NCBI GenBank assembly: GCA_965214085.1
Contig: OZ243937.1
Span: forward strand, 3,472,001 to 3,536,000
Length of the DNA stretch: 64,000 nucleotides
DNA from: UBA6055 sp965214085
GTDB taxonomy: Bacteria > Chloroflexota > Anaerolineae > Aggregatilineales > Phototrophicaceae
Direction of reading: 5' to 3'
Shown here: one piece after another, positions 1 through 8,477 of the stretch
Numbering within the stretch: the first letter of the stretch is position 1
Layout of the letters: each line of letters begins with the position of its first letter
Notes under the pieces: generated by a model
The model's input: only the letters and a program-made list of their open reading frames with translations
The model's database searches: none
What the model was told of the DNA's origin: nothing
Program-made: the position numbers and the translations under genes

Positions 1-610
1 AAGCCTCATCGACGCGTCGCTGGCGGCCTACGGCCAGATTGACACCCTGGTCAACAACGCTGGCGTCAACTTCGTCAAGCCGACGCTCGAGATGGACGAA
101 GCCGACTGGGACCGCGTGGTCGATGTCGATCTGAAAGGCACGTTTCTCTGCAGCCGCTACGCGCTGGAAGCGATGGTCGCGCGCCGCAGCGGGAATATCA
201 TCAATATCGCCAGCGTACACACCGTCGCCACGCTGCCGGCCGCCGCGCCCTATGCGGCTTCCAAAGGCGGCGTCGATATGATGACCCGCTCCATGGCGAT
301 TGAGTTCGCGCCCTTTGGCATCCGTATCAACGCCGTCAGCCCGGGCCTGACGGACACGCAGATCTGGAACGATATTCAAGACGCCGCCGAAGACGCCGAC
401 ATGGCTCGGCAGCACTGGATGGACAATATCCCGCTCGGCCGCGTACAAGCGCCGCGCGAAGTGGGCAACGTCGTGCTATTCTTGGCCAGCGACCAATCCT
501 CCTACGTGACCGGCGCCAATATATTCACCGACGGCGGCATGACTATTCAGTTGACCAACCGCGAGCGCTTCGCCAGCAAGTCACTGGAAGGGGTGGCGCC
601 GCAGAGCTAA
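1..610 (+). CDS. SDR family oxidoreductase (5' end cut by window)
   Basis: C-terminal part of a classical short-chain dehydrogenase/reductase that oxidises or reduces a hydroxyl/keto group with NAD(P). The reading frame is open from base 2, so the gene starts before the window. The NNAG structural motif lies at bases 53-64. The catalytic Tyr-Lys pair (YAASKG) begins at about base 251. The C-terminal end shows the usual family pattern, with a PGLTDT segment, a LASDQSSYVTG segment and a DGG segment. The Rossmann glycine motif lies outside the window. It stands upstream of a sugar ABC importer and a glycosidase, so a sugar or sugar-acid substrate is likely but not shown. Confidence 0.9.
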   Translation, partial: SLIDASLAAYGQIDTLVNNAGVNFVKPTLEMDEADWDRVVDVDLKGTFLCSRYALEAMVARRSGNIINIASVHTVATLPAAAPYAASKGGVDMMTRSMAIEFAPFGIRINAVSPGLTDTQIWNDIQDAAEDADMARQHWMDNIPLGRVQAPREVGNVVLFLASDQSSYVTGANIFTDGGMTIQLTNRERFASKSLEGVAPQS

Positions 611-761
611 GTAGTTCAAGATCCAAGAGGAAAGGCTAATAGCTAAGGGCTGTTTTCTCGCTCACGCTTGCGAGCAACGAACAACTGGGGAGGTGCGCCC
701 ATAAGACAAACGCGTTATCTTTTGTCCGTAGCGACTGTTTACATTAATGAAAGGCAATATG

Positions 762-2219
762 ATGTTCAAGAAACTGTCACTGATACTCGTATTCGCGCTT
801 CTCTTCGGGGTGTTCGGAACGGCCTTGGCCCAGGACAGCGATATATCGGGTGAAATCGTTGTCCACCTCCAGGTCTACTACCGGCCCGAGCAACATCCGG
901 AACACTCAGCGATCGCCGAGCAAGTCGCGCAGGATTACATGGACATGCATCCCAGCGCCACCGTCAATCTCTTGCCGGATATCCCCAGCGGCTCCGATTA
1001 CATCACCTGGCTGTCCTCACGCATGGCGGCGGGTGAAGCGCCGGATATCGTTTGGGATCAGTGGTTCAATCGCAATCGCGTCTCGGATACCTGGTGGACG
1101 GCGCTGGACGACTACTTAGAAATGCCGAACCACTACATTCCCGAAGGCACGCCGGGCCACGAGCGTTGGGCCGATTCCTTCCCGCCAAACGTCTTGAATA
1201 CGACCCGCGCGCCCGATGGGCACTGGTATCAGGTTTCGCTCGACTGGGTGGAAACCGCCATGTATTACAACGTTGCCATGTTCGAGGAAGCCGGCGTGGA
1301 ACCGGATTGGGCGAATTGGGGCGAATTCATTGCCGATATGAAGACGATCCAGGATACACTCGGCGTGGAAGCCTTCGGTTCCTTTATGCCCGGCACTGGC
1401 TGGAGCACCTGGTATTGGGCCGATAGCCTGTGGCTGAGCTTGGTCTGGGCGGACATCCATTCGGAACTCTATATGGACAAGTATTCCGAAATGCAGCCGG
1501 ATCTGAGCTGGCGCCAACTGAATGCTGAAGAATATGCCAAGGCGATCACTGACGGCGTCATAAGCGCCCACGATCCGCGCATGGACGATTACTTGCGCAT
1601 CTCCAAAGAATTCTCTGAGATTCTGCCGATTGACTACATCGGCATCACCAGCCTGGGCGATGTCATGCGCATGTTCCTCGGTGAGCAGCTCGCCATCTAC
1701 TGGGGCGGGACCTGGGACAACAAGGAAATCACCAATTCAGCGAGCTTTGAATGGGGCCTGACCTATCTGCCGGCCTTCACCGATGACGACTTTGAGGGCG
1801 CGCCGGGCACCATCTATCGCGTCGGCGGCCCCAGTTCGGCCGGGCAATATGGCATACCGACCGCGACCGCGGACGGCGACAATTTCGATTTAGCCGTCGA
1901 CTACCTGATGTGGTTGTCCGCGCCACAAAACTTCGGGCCCTTGGCGAACGAATTCGGGGGCTTCATCCCGATGGTAGCCGGTACCGAAGTTGGACCGGTG
2001 CTTGCCAATTTCCAGACCGTGGCCGCCTTGCAAGACCGCTTGTTTGGCGACCCCAACGCGCGCTTGACCATTGAGCACGGCGACAACTGGACGCAGATCA
2101 TGCAAGGCTACTTCCTTGGCGCGACTGACGAAGAACAGACCAAAGCGCTGTTGCAGGAAGCCTGGGAGAGCGGCGCCGCCGCCCTCTGTGAAGAGGTAGG
2201 CTACGATTGGTGCCCGTAG
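762..2219 (+). CDS. Sugar ABC transporter solute-binding protein
   Basis: Extracellular solute-binding protein (family 1 type) that captures a carbohydrate for the two permeases encoded just downstream. The first about 25 residues form a Sec signal peptide with a hydrophobic core and an ALA-Q cleavage site. There is no lipobox cysteine, so it is not an ordinary lipoprotein. In-frame ATGs lie at 747, 759 and 762. The AAAGG at 750-754 is best spaced for 759 or 762, and I chose 762. The length of about 485 aa is normal for the family. No ATPase gene is present in the operon, so a shared MsmX-like ATPase elsewhere is inferred. The substrate is unknown; the adjacent GH116-like enzyme suggests a beta-glucoside or related sugar. 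Confidence 0.88.
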   Translation: MFKKLSLILVFALLFGVFGTALAQDSDISGEIVVHLQVYYRPEQHPEHSAIAEQVAQDYMDMHPSATVNLLPDIPSGSDYITWLSSRMAAGEAPDIVWDQWFNRNRVSDTWWTALDDYLEMPNHYIPEGTPGHERWADSFPPNVLNTTRAPDGHWYQVSLDWVETAMYYNVAMFEEAGVEPDWANWGEFIADMKTIQDTLGVEAFGSFMPGTGWSTWYWADSLWLSLVWADIHSELYMDKYSEMQPDLSWRQLNAEEYAKAITDGVISAHDPRMDDYLRISKEFSEILPIDYIGITSLGDVMRMFLGEQLAIYWGGTWDNKEITNSASFEWGLTYLPAFTDDDFEGAPGTIYRVGGPSSAGQYGIPTATADGDNFDLAVDYLMWLSAPQNFGPLANEFGGFIPMVAGTEVGPVLANFQTVAALQDRLFGDPNARLTIEHGDNWTQIMQGYFLGATDEEQTKALLQEAWESGAAALCEEVGYDWCP

Positions 2220-2314
2220 TGGCATTTGAAGCGGCAAGCTGCGTTTGAGAACGTAGCATCCGTGTGCCGGGGCCGGATTTTTCGGCTCCGGCGCGCGCAT
2301 TGGAGGTTAGCGCC

Positions 2315-3265
2315 TTGACACTAGAAACGCCAACAACCGCTCGCGCCGAGACCAAAGCGAGCCGCTGGAAGCTGGGCAGTGGATTCGTGCCCATTTATGT
2401 GCCCTTCCTGTTCTTGATTCCGGCCCTGCTGCTGCTGCTTTCGTTCCGCTATATTCCGGCTGTTTCCGCCATCTTTCATTCTTTCACCTATTGGAATATC
2501 CCCGAGCCCGGCGAGTTTATCGGATTGCAGAATTACCGGGCGCTCTTCGACGATCCGATCTTTATTAAGTCATTGGGCAATATCTTGAAGTATATGGTGG
2601 GGCGTACCGCGCTTGTGCTGGTCATGGCATTTGTCGGCGCGGAGCTGGTCTATAACCTGACCAGCGATCGCTGGCGCAATTTCTGGCGCATGGTGTTCAC
2701 GATCCCGATGGTGATTCCGATAACGGTCAATTTGCTGGTATGGCAGCAGGTCTACGCCGGCCGCCAAGGTATGCTGAATGAATTCCTGACCGGCGTCGGC
2801 GCCATGGCCCGGCCCTACCCCTGGTTGGGGCGTCCTGATACCGCCCTGCCGGCGCTGATCTTCATCGGCTTCCCGGCTGTGGCTGGCTTCGGCTTCTTGA
2901 TTATCCTGGCCGCGCTGCAGAACTTGTCAAGCGAGGTGAATGACGCCGCGCTGATTGACGGCTGCAGCCGTTTGCGCCGCGTCTTCGCCATCGATTTGCC
3001 GGCGATTCGCGGTCCGCTGGCGCTTATTCTGATTCTAAGCCTGAACCAGGGCATGCAGGAATTCGCGCCTATGCTGGTGATGACACAGGGCGGTCCCATC
3101 AATACCACCATGTCGCCGGCTTATTATTTGTACATTCAGGGCTTCACCTATGGCAAACATGGCTATGCGTCGGCCATTGGCACGGTGCTGATGCTGATGA
3201 CGCTGGCGCTCAGCATTATTATCCTGAGAATGCGTTACCGGAGGGCTTACGATGTCGCCGTCTAA
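2315..3265 (+). CDS. Sugar ABC transporter permease (MalF/UgpA type)
   Basis: Inner-membrane subunit of the sugar importer, with about six hydrophobic segments. The cytoplasmic EAA-type loop is visible as NDAALIDGCSRLRRVFAIDLP near the C-terminal third and would dock the ATPase. The frame is open upstream to a GTG at 2264. A GGAGG at 2302-2306 lies 8 bases before a TTG at 2315, so I take TTG as the start, giving a protein of about 316 aa beginning MTLETPTT. The 3' end overlaps the next permease gene by 14 bases, which indicates translational coupling. Confidence 0.9.
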   Translation: MTLETPTTARAETKASRWKLGSGFVPIYVPFLFLIPALLLLLSFRYIPAVSAIFHSFTYWNIPEPGEFIGLQNYRALFDDPIFIKSLGNILKYMVGRTALVLVMAFVGAELVYNLTSDRWRNFWRMVFTIPMVIPITVNLLVWQQVYAGRQGMLNEFLTGVGAMARPYPWLGRPDTALPALIFIGFPAVAGFGFLIILAALQNLSSEVNDAALIDGCSRLRRVFAIDLPAIRGPLALILILSLNQGMQEFAPMLVMTQGGPINTTMSPAYYLYIQGFTYGKHGYASAIGTVLMLMTLALSIIILRMRYRRAYDVAV

Positions 3266-4076
3266 AGCCTGGCGCCGTGATTGGCCCCTGATGCTCATCT
3301 TGCTGATTTTGGCCATTATTACCTATGTGCCCTTTGTCTTCACGGTCATCAACTCATTCAAGATCAACGCGCAGTTCTTCCAGCAATTCTGGCTGCCGAC
3401 CACCCCCTTGCATCCGGAGAATTACCTGCGCGCTTGGCCCGCCATGGGTCGGGCGATCTTCAACAGCTTCACATACTCCATTCCCACGCTGGTTTTGACG
3501 CTCGTCATTTCCGGTTTGGCCGGTTATGCGTTCGCCCGCTACCGATTCCCTGGCCGAAATATATTGTTCGTTGCGATTCTGGCATTGATCATGATCCCGG
3601 GCATTTTACTCGTCATCCCCATGTTCAGCGTTATCATTGCACTGGATTGGGGTGATACACTGCAAGGCGTTGTGTTGCCTTGGGTATCGGTTGAAATTGT
3701 CTTCGGCACCTTCTTGATGCGCACCTTCTTCGAGACGCTGCCACAAGAATATTTCGAGGCGGCGCGGCTGGACGGCGCCAACGAGTTTACGCTGCTCATG
3801 CGCATCGCCGTGCCGCTGGCGATACCAGCGTTTAGCACCCTGGCCATATTGGATTTGCTATTCAGTTGGAACGACATCATCTGGCCTCTGGTGGCCATCT
3901 TTGATAGCGAGCGCCTACCGGTATCAATCGGTGTACTGTCTTTTGCGGGCCAATACGGGACGGATTACGGCGTCACTTTCGCCAGCTATGTGATCGCGTC
4001 TCTGCCGCTCATAATCATCTTCGCCTTTACGTCCAGACGGTTCATGGATGGGTTGTCTGGAGGATTGAGCATCTAA
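3252..4076 (+). CDS. Carbohydrate ABC transporter permease (MalG/UgpE type)
   Basis: Second membrane subunit of the sugar importer, 274 aa with about six transmembrane segments. The EAA loop (EAARLDGANEFTLLMRIAVP) is well preserved. A GGAGG lies shortly before the ATG at 3252, inside the end of the upstream permease gene. It forms an import complex with the preceding permease and binding protein. Past the stop come two short palindromes (4091-4107 and 4115-4140) before the glycosidase gene. Confidence 0.92.
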   Translation: MSPSKAWRRDWPLMLILLILAIITYVPFVFTVINSFKINAQFFQQFWLPTTPLHPENYLRAWPAMGRAIFNSFTYSIPTLVLTLVISGLAGYAFARYRFPGRNILFVAILALIMIPGILLVIPMFSVIIALDWGDTLQGVVLPWVSVEIVFGTFLMRTFFETLPQEYFEAARLDGANEFTLLMRIAVPLAIPAFSTLAILDLLFSWNDIIWPLVAIFDSERLPVSIGVLSFAGQYGTDYGVTFASYVIASLPLIIIFAFTSRRFMDGLSGGLSI

Positions 4077-4090
4077 GCGCATCGCGGGTC

Positions 4091-4140
4091 CGCAGGCTCT
4101 CCCTGCGTGACAACGTAGGGGAGACTCTGTGAGTCTCACC
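4091..4140. other. Two short hairpins after the sugar permease gene
   Basis: CGCAGG-ctct-CCTGCG type inverted repeat at about 4091-4107, followed by GGGGAGACTC-tgt-GAGTCTCACCC at about 4118-4140. The second resembles the short GTAGGGG palindromes seen elsewhere in the window. There is no T-run, so a classic intrinsic terminator is not supported. They may stabilise the transporter mRNA end or attenuate read-through into the glycosidase gene. Confidence 0.4.
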
Positions 4141-4183
4141 CGTCGCGTCACAGGTTGACTTGAGCAAGGAAAGGGAAACTAAA

Positions 4184-6241
4184 ATGTCGAATTGGCCCTT
4201 TTGCGCCGATGTACCCAGAAACCAGTGGTCAGAGATTGAAGCTGATGGTTTCCCCGATCCCGTACCCGGCTGCGTCTACGACGGTCACCGCTTGGACGGC
4301 GGTATCCCGCTCGGCGGGCTAGGCACCGGCTACTTCACACTTGAAGGCTCCGGCCTAATCGGTCACTGTTCCATATTCAACGACATCGTCCCGCCGCGCG
4401 CCGACTTCCGCGAATGGCTGACGGTCAAGATAGCCGGCGGGGAGAGCCTGCCGCTGTCCACAGCCGAAATCGCCTATTGGGGGCATCATCCCGTGGCGGA
4501 TATGGTCTGCCATTTTGCGCGGCAGGGGCTGGAGCTGGGCATTCGCGCCTTCGCCCCGCTGATCCTGGGCAACAGCGCCGACAGTAATATCCCGGCGGCG
4601 CTCTTTGAGATTGAAATCCGCAGCAGCCGCGCGGAAGCGGTAGACCTTGAGTTTATTGTCAATCTGCCGCAGGCCCCTGGCGGCGCCACGCACGATGTCG
4701 CGCTGGCGGGTGAAGGCGTCCACGTCGCCCGCAAAGACGGCAAGCTCGTCGGACGCATCGCGCGAAATATCAAAGCAAATGGAGCCGGTCGCCTGCGATT
4801 TGTATTCGCTTGGCATTCGCCGCATTGGCGTGACAGCGGCCGGGAAACGCACGTGCATCAATACGGCAGGCGCTACGAGAATGCCGCCGCGGTCGCTGAG
4901 GATGCGCAGGGGCGATTTGACGACCTGCTGGTAAGCGTGCTCGCTTGGCAGAAGGCGATTTACAAGACGGACCTGCCGGCTTGGCTGCGCGACGCCTTGG
5001 TGCAGGGTCTCTACAGCCTGTCCAAGAACACCGTGTGGATCGCCAAAACGCGGATGGACGAATGGTGGGATGACATCGGCTGGTTCACCCACAACGAAAG
5101 CCACACCGGCTGCCCCATCACCGAGACGATGGTCTGCCGCATGCACGGGCACATGCCGGCTCTCTTCTTCTTCCCTGAGTTGGAACGGACGACTCTGGAA
5201 GCCTTTAGGCACTTCCAGATATCCGATGGCGAGATTCCATTCTCTTACGGCATGGATACATCCATGCGCGACCCGCGCTATCACTGCCAACACCCGCTGA
5301 ATTCCGGTCAATATGCCCAGATGATCTATCGCCTCTATCTGCGCAGCGGCGACCAGGATTTGCTGGCGCGCTTTTACGATTCCGCCAAGCGAGCCATACG
5401 CTACCAGTATTCTTTGGACGACGATGGCGATGGCTTGGTCAATGACCAGGCGCATGTGTCGCCAGGCGAATTATGGCCGGCCAATCAATTCTACGACATC
5501 TGGCCCTGGTGGGGCACATCCGCTTATGTGGCGGGCACCTGGCTGGCGACCTTGTCTTGTGGAAAAGCCATGGCGACAGTCATGAATGACGCTGAGTTCG
5601 CTGCTGAGTGCGCAGATCGGCTGGAACGCGGCAAAGCCGCCTACCAAAGCCAACTGTGGAACGGCGAATACTACCGTCTGTGGCGCGACCCGGCCAATAT
5701 CAGCGGCGAAGGCCCCGATTGCGATGTCTCGCTGGGCAATCAGCTCATGGCGCAATGGTGCGTCAAGATCGCCGGCTTGTCTGACATTCTGCCGGCTGGT
5801 CAAGTCCAGTCCGCCTTGGGCGCCGTGAAGCGGCTGAATATGGGCGCGACCAAACACGGCCTGGTGAACGGCGTCAATCCCGATGGCACACGGTACGTCT
5901 CCAAGCCGGATCCCGAACGCTTTCCCGATATCTTGCCCAACAACGATCACTCCACGCAGATCTTTTTCGGAGAAAATATGTGCGGCGCGATGAACTTTAT
6001 CTATCACGGTCAAGCCGAAACCGGGCTGGAGATCGCCCGGCGCATCTACGAAGCCGTCGCCTTGACTTCACGCTCGCCCTGGAAACAGCATTGCCTGATT
6101 GACGCCGACAGCGGTCTGCCGGTTTGGGGACAAGACTACTATTCGAATATGGTCATCTGGGCGCTGCCAATGGCCTGCGCTAATCAGAATATCGCTGAAT
6201 TTGCGCAGAGCGAATTCATCCGCGAGCTGACTTCAGAATAA
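4184..6241 (+). CDS. GH116-type glycoside hydrolase (GBA2-like)
   Basis: Likely beta-glucosidase/xylosidase-type enzyme of glycoside hydrolase family 116, the family of human non-lysosomal glucosylceramidase GBA2. The N-terminal GGIPLGGLGTGYF segment and the catalytic (alpha/alpha)6 domain typical of GH116 are recognisable. The Asp in NQFYDIWPWWG (about residue 438 from this start) falls where GH116 enzymes have their acid/base Asp. The frame extends to a TTG at 4160, but GGAAAGGG sits about 8 bases before the ATG at 4184, giving about 685 aa. There is no signal peptide, so it is probably cytoplasmic and cleaves the sugar imported by the preceding ABC system. The exact substrate is unknown. 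Confidence 0.82.
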   Translation: MSNWPFCADVPRNQWSEIEADGFPDPVPGCVYDGHRLDGGIPLGGLGTGYFTLEGSGLIGHCSIFNDIVPPRADFREWLTVKIAGGESLPLSTAEIAYWGHHPVADMVCHFARQGLELGIRAFAPLILGNSADSNIPAALFEIEIRSSRAEAVDLEFIVNLPQAPGGATHDVALAGEGVHVARKDGKLVGRIARNIKANGAGRLRFVFAWHSPHWRDSGRETHVHQYGRRYENAAAVAEDAQGRFDDLLVSVLAWQKAIYKTDLPAWLRDALVQGLYSLSKNTVWIAKTRMDEWWDDIGWFTHNESHTGCPITETMVCRMHGHMPALFFFPELERTTLEAFRHFQISDGEIPFSYGMDTSMRDPRYHCQHPLNSGQYAQMIYRLYLRSGDQDLLARFYDSAKRAIRYQYSLDDDGDGLVNDQAHVSPGELWPANQFYDIWPWWGTSAYVAGTWLATLSCGKAMATVMNDAEFAAECADRLERGKAAYQSQLWNGEYYRLWRDPANISGEGPDCDVSLGNQLMAQWCVKIAGLSDILPAGQVQSALGAVKRLNMGATKHGLVNGVNPDGTRYVSKPDPERFPDILPNNDHSTQIFFGENMCGAMNFIYHGQAETGLEIARRIYEAVALTSRSPWKQHCLIDADSGLPVWGQDYYSNMVIWALPMACANQNIAEFAQSEFIRELTSE

Positions 6242-6384
6242 AGCCACAGACTTAGAGGGCGCCTACCCGCGTTTGCTCCTAGTCTTCGATGGCCAAGGCT
6301 GATGACCACGGAGCGCTCTTGTCCGCCTCTTGATAGCGCCCGGGATAGTTGCGATTAGACAGTCTGTAGCAACGACTTGCGAGC

Positions 6385-7182
6385 CTAGCCCCCCAGCCGC
6401 GGCAGGCCATAGAAGCGCGCGAAGCAGCGATTATCGCGAATCATCACCAGGTTGAAGCCACCAGGCGTCGCCAGATCCGCGTCCGCCGCTTCCATGCCCG
6501 GGTAGCCGGTGAAGTTGAACCAGGTCGATGGGCAGCAGTTGTAGGAAATCCCATCGCAGAAACTGTTCACCACCTGGTGGATATGCCCGAAGAAAACGCC
6601 GACCACTTGCTCGCGCCGTGCCGCCAGCAGCTCATGCAGCCGCTCGCCGTTTTGGATGCGCGCGCCGTCGTCAATCCAGGGTACGCCCGTCCGCACAAAG
6701 GGAAAATGCGCCGCCACCAGAATCGGCCCGTCCTGCGCCCGGCGAAGCAGCGCGTCAAAGTTGTCAATCTGCTCTTCCGGCACCGTCGGGAATACCGGAT
6801 CGCCCATGCCGCCGCCTTCAATCGAGATCAAGTGATAGCCGTTTATATTAATGTGGTCGTCATCCAGCACTTGCCGGCGTTCGCCATCGGACAGAATATC
6901 GCGGGCCATTTGCGGCGAATCGTGATTGCCCGGCAGCAAGACCATGGGCTGCTCCAGCCGGTCGAGCAATTCGCGCGCCAGATGGTAATTTTCCTCCTCC
7001 GGCTCAGCGCAGATATCGCCGGTGTGCAGGATGAAATCAACCGGAAACGACAGCCCGCCGATCGCCTCCAGCAGCGACTCGACGCCGCGATTGGGATGCG
7101 CTATCGGCTTGTCCAGCCAGTGCGGGCGATAGTCGGGGTCGGCGCTGATATGCGTGTCGCTGATATGCAGGAAGGTCAACAA
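6385..7182 (-). CDS. Metallophosphoesterase (Icc/CpdA-like)
   Basis: Calcineurin-like phosphoesterase of 265 aa. All five metal/phosphate signature blocks are visible in order: HISDTH near residue 6, HTGDI, LPGNHDS, an AAHFP block and GHIHQ near the C-terminus. This layout matches the cyclic-nucleotide phosphodiesterase-like (CpdA/Icc) branch, but substrate specificity cannot be read from the sequence. The start is a TTG at 7182, supported by AAGGAG six bases upstream. It is convergent with the glycosidase gene, and the roughly 140 bases between them hold nothing recognisable. Confidence 0.85.
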   Translation of the reverse strand: MLTFLHISDTHISADPDYRPHWLDKPIAHPNRGVESLLEAIGGLSFPVDFILHTGDICAEPEEENYHLARELLDRLEQPMVLLPGNHDSPQMARDILSDGERRQVLDDDHININGYHLISIEGGGMGDPVFPTVPEEQIDNFDALLRRAQDGPILVAAHFPFVRTGVPWIDDGARIQNGERLHELLAARREQVVGVFFGHIHQVVNSFCDGISYNCCPSTWFNFTGYPGMEAADADLATPGGFNLVMIRDNRCFARFYGLPRLGG

Positions 7183-7259
7183 GGCAGGCTCCTTACGCGC
7201 GCAGAGGGCAGTATGCGCATTCTAGCCCCGCAGACGATCTTTGGCAAAGTTCCTGCCGC

Positions 7260-8135
7260 TCAAGCAAGCGCCAGCGGATTGACCCAGGAGCCGGTCGCGC
7301 CTGTCAGCTTCAACGGCGCGATAATCAGTAGGAATTCATAGCAGCCCGCCGCCGCCAGCTCATCCAGGTTCAGGTTTTCCACGTGTGTGATGCCGCTGTT
7401 GACCAGCAGGAAACGATGCACAGAATGGTCCATCGGCGGCATGACCTCCACCGCCATATTGTCCGCGCCGACCAGGGTCATGCCCTGCTCCACCAGCAAC
7501 TGCGCCCCTTCCAGATTCAAGCCGGTCTGCGCATCGCGATATACCGGGTCGCCAGCGCGCAGCAGCTGATACGACCCCGTTCGCAGCAGCACAGCCGTAT
7601 CCGCGCCGATGACAGTACCCTGCCGCTCCAGGGCGCCGCGTATGTCATCCGCGCCGATGCCATAAGCCGGCGGCAGCGTGTCGACGCCCTTGTAAGCCGC
7701 GATATCCAGCATGACGCCGCGCATGACAATCGGCGGCATCTGCTCGGCGCTGAGGTGCTTCTGGCCCGCGGAATCGACGCACTCGCTGGCGGCTACCGTC
7801 TGGCCCTCGCCGGCATACAGACGGGGCTCGCCGTCCGAATCAGGCAGGCCGTCGGCGTTCTGCTTCTCCGAGATATGGCAGAGCGCGTCGATATGCGTGC
7901 CCACGTGGATCGACATGCGGATGACCTCGGCGGCGGCTGTGCCGGGATCGATGGCAGCCGGGTCGCTATGGCGCAAGTGCGGCACGATCGAATAAGACTT
8001 CATCGCCGCGCCCGGCGTCAGCATGCCTTCCTGGAAGTCCACGCCCAAACTGTAGACCGCGCCAGTCTTTACCAAGCTAAGCAGCGCCGGCGTCAGACGC
8101 GGGACGGGCAATTTACCGTATGCGGAAGCGGGCAT
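7260..8135 (-). CDS. Cyclase family protein (kynurenine formamidase-like)
   Basis: Member of the metal-dependent cyclase/kynurenine-formamidase fold family. The family's zinc motif HxGTHxD appears as HVGTHIDALCHI about 95 residues in, with a second conserved block MDHSVHRFLL in the C-terminal half. The frame is open to 8195, but the ATG at 8135 has GAGGTG five bases upstream, giving 291 aa beginning MPASAYGK. It is followed 77 bases later by the phosphoesterase gene on the same strand. Known members hydrolyse N-formylkynurenine or cyclic amides; the substrate here is unknown. Confidence 0.8.
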   Translation of the reverse strand: MPASAYGKLPVPRLTPALLSLVKTGAVYSLGVDFQEGMLTPGAAMKSYSIVPHLRHSDPAAIDPGTAAAEVIRMSIHVGTHIDALCHISEKQNADGLPDSDGEPRLYAGEGQTVAASECVDSAGQKHLSAEQMPPIVMRGVMLDIAAYKGVDTLPPAYGIGADDIRGALERQGTVIGADTAVLLRTGSYQLLRAGDPVYRDAQTGLNLEGAQLLVEQGMTLVGADNMAVEVMPPMDHSVHRFLLVNSGITHVENLNLDELAAAGCYEFLLIIAPLKLTGATGSWVNPLALA

Positions 8136-8215
8136 TTGCACACCTCGTAAGTTGAATGGATTTGCCAAAGTGTAGCAGATATGGCGGGGATTCACCCTAG
8201 CAAGCGGCAGCTAGC

Positions 8216-8472
8216 AAGGGCAATCGCGTCAAAATGAATCTGGGAAACAATGAACATAATACAAACTATAATTTAACCACAGAGACACAGAGGGCACAGA
8301 GGACAGTCTTTATCTTATAAATTTTGTGAAATTGCACTTCCATTTTGAACCCTGTGATAAGCATTTTCATCCATTTGTATGTCGATACTTGAGGAATTCT
8401 GCCCCGCAAAAAAACTTAACCTCTGTGTTCTCTGTGCCTCTGTGGTGAATAAATTTTGATGCGATTGCCCTG
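8216..8472. repeat. MITE-like inverted-repeat element, family 1, copy A
   Basis: Intergenic element of 257 bp with ends AAGGGCAATCGCGTCAAAAT at the left and the inverse complement ATTTTGATGCGATTGCCCTG at the right. Inside are two inverted arms rich in CACAGAG (about 8276-8302) and CTCTGTG (about 8420-8446). It has no coding capacity. The flanks show a decayed 10-base direct repeat (7 of 10 identical, 8206-8215 and 8473-8482). Its right edge abuts the stop codon of the peroxidase fusion gene at 8478. Confidence 0.8.
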
Positions 8473-8477
8473 GAAAG

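Noticed and set aside
4355..5455. 366-codon minus-strand frame inside the GH116 gene
   Set aside because: Antisense shadow of a clear glycosidase, with no start signal or domain.
8270..8450. CACAGAG arrays considered as a CRISPR array
   Set aside because: The units are 6-8 bases without regular spacers, arranged as two inverted arms inside a terminal-repeat element, and no cas gene is near.
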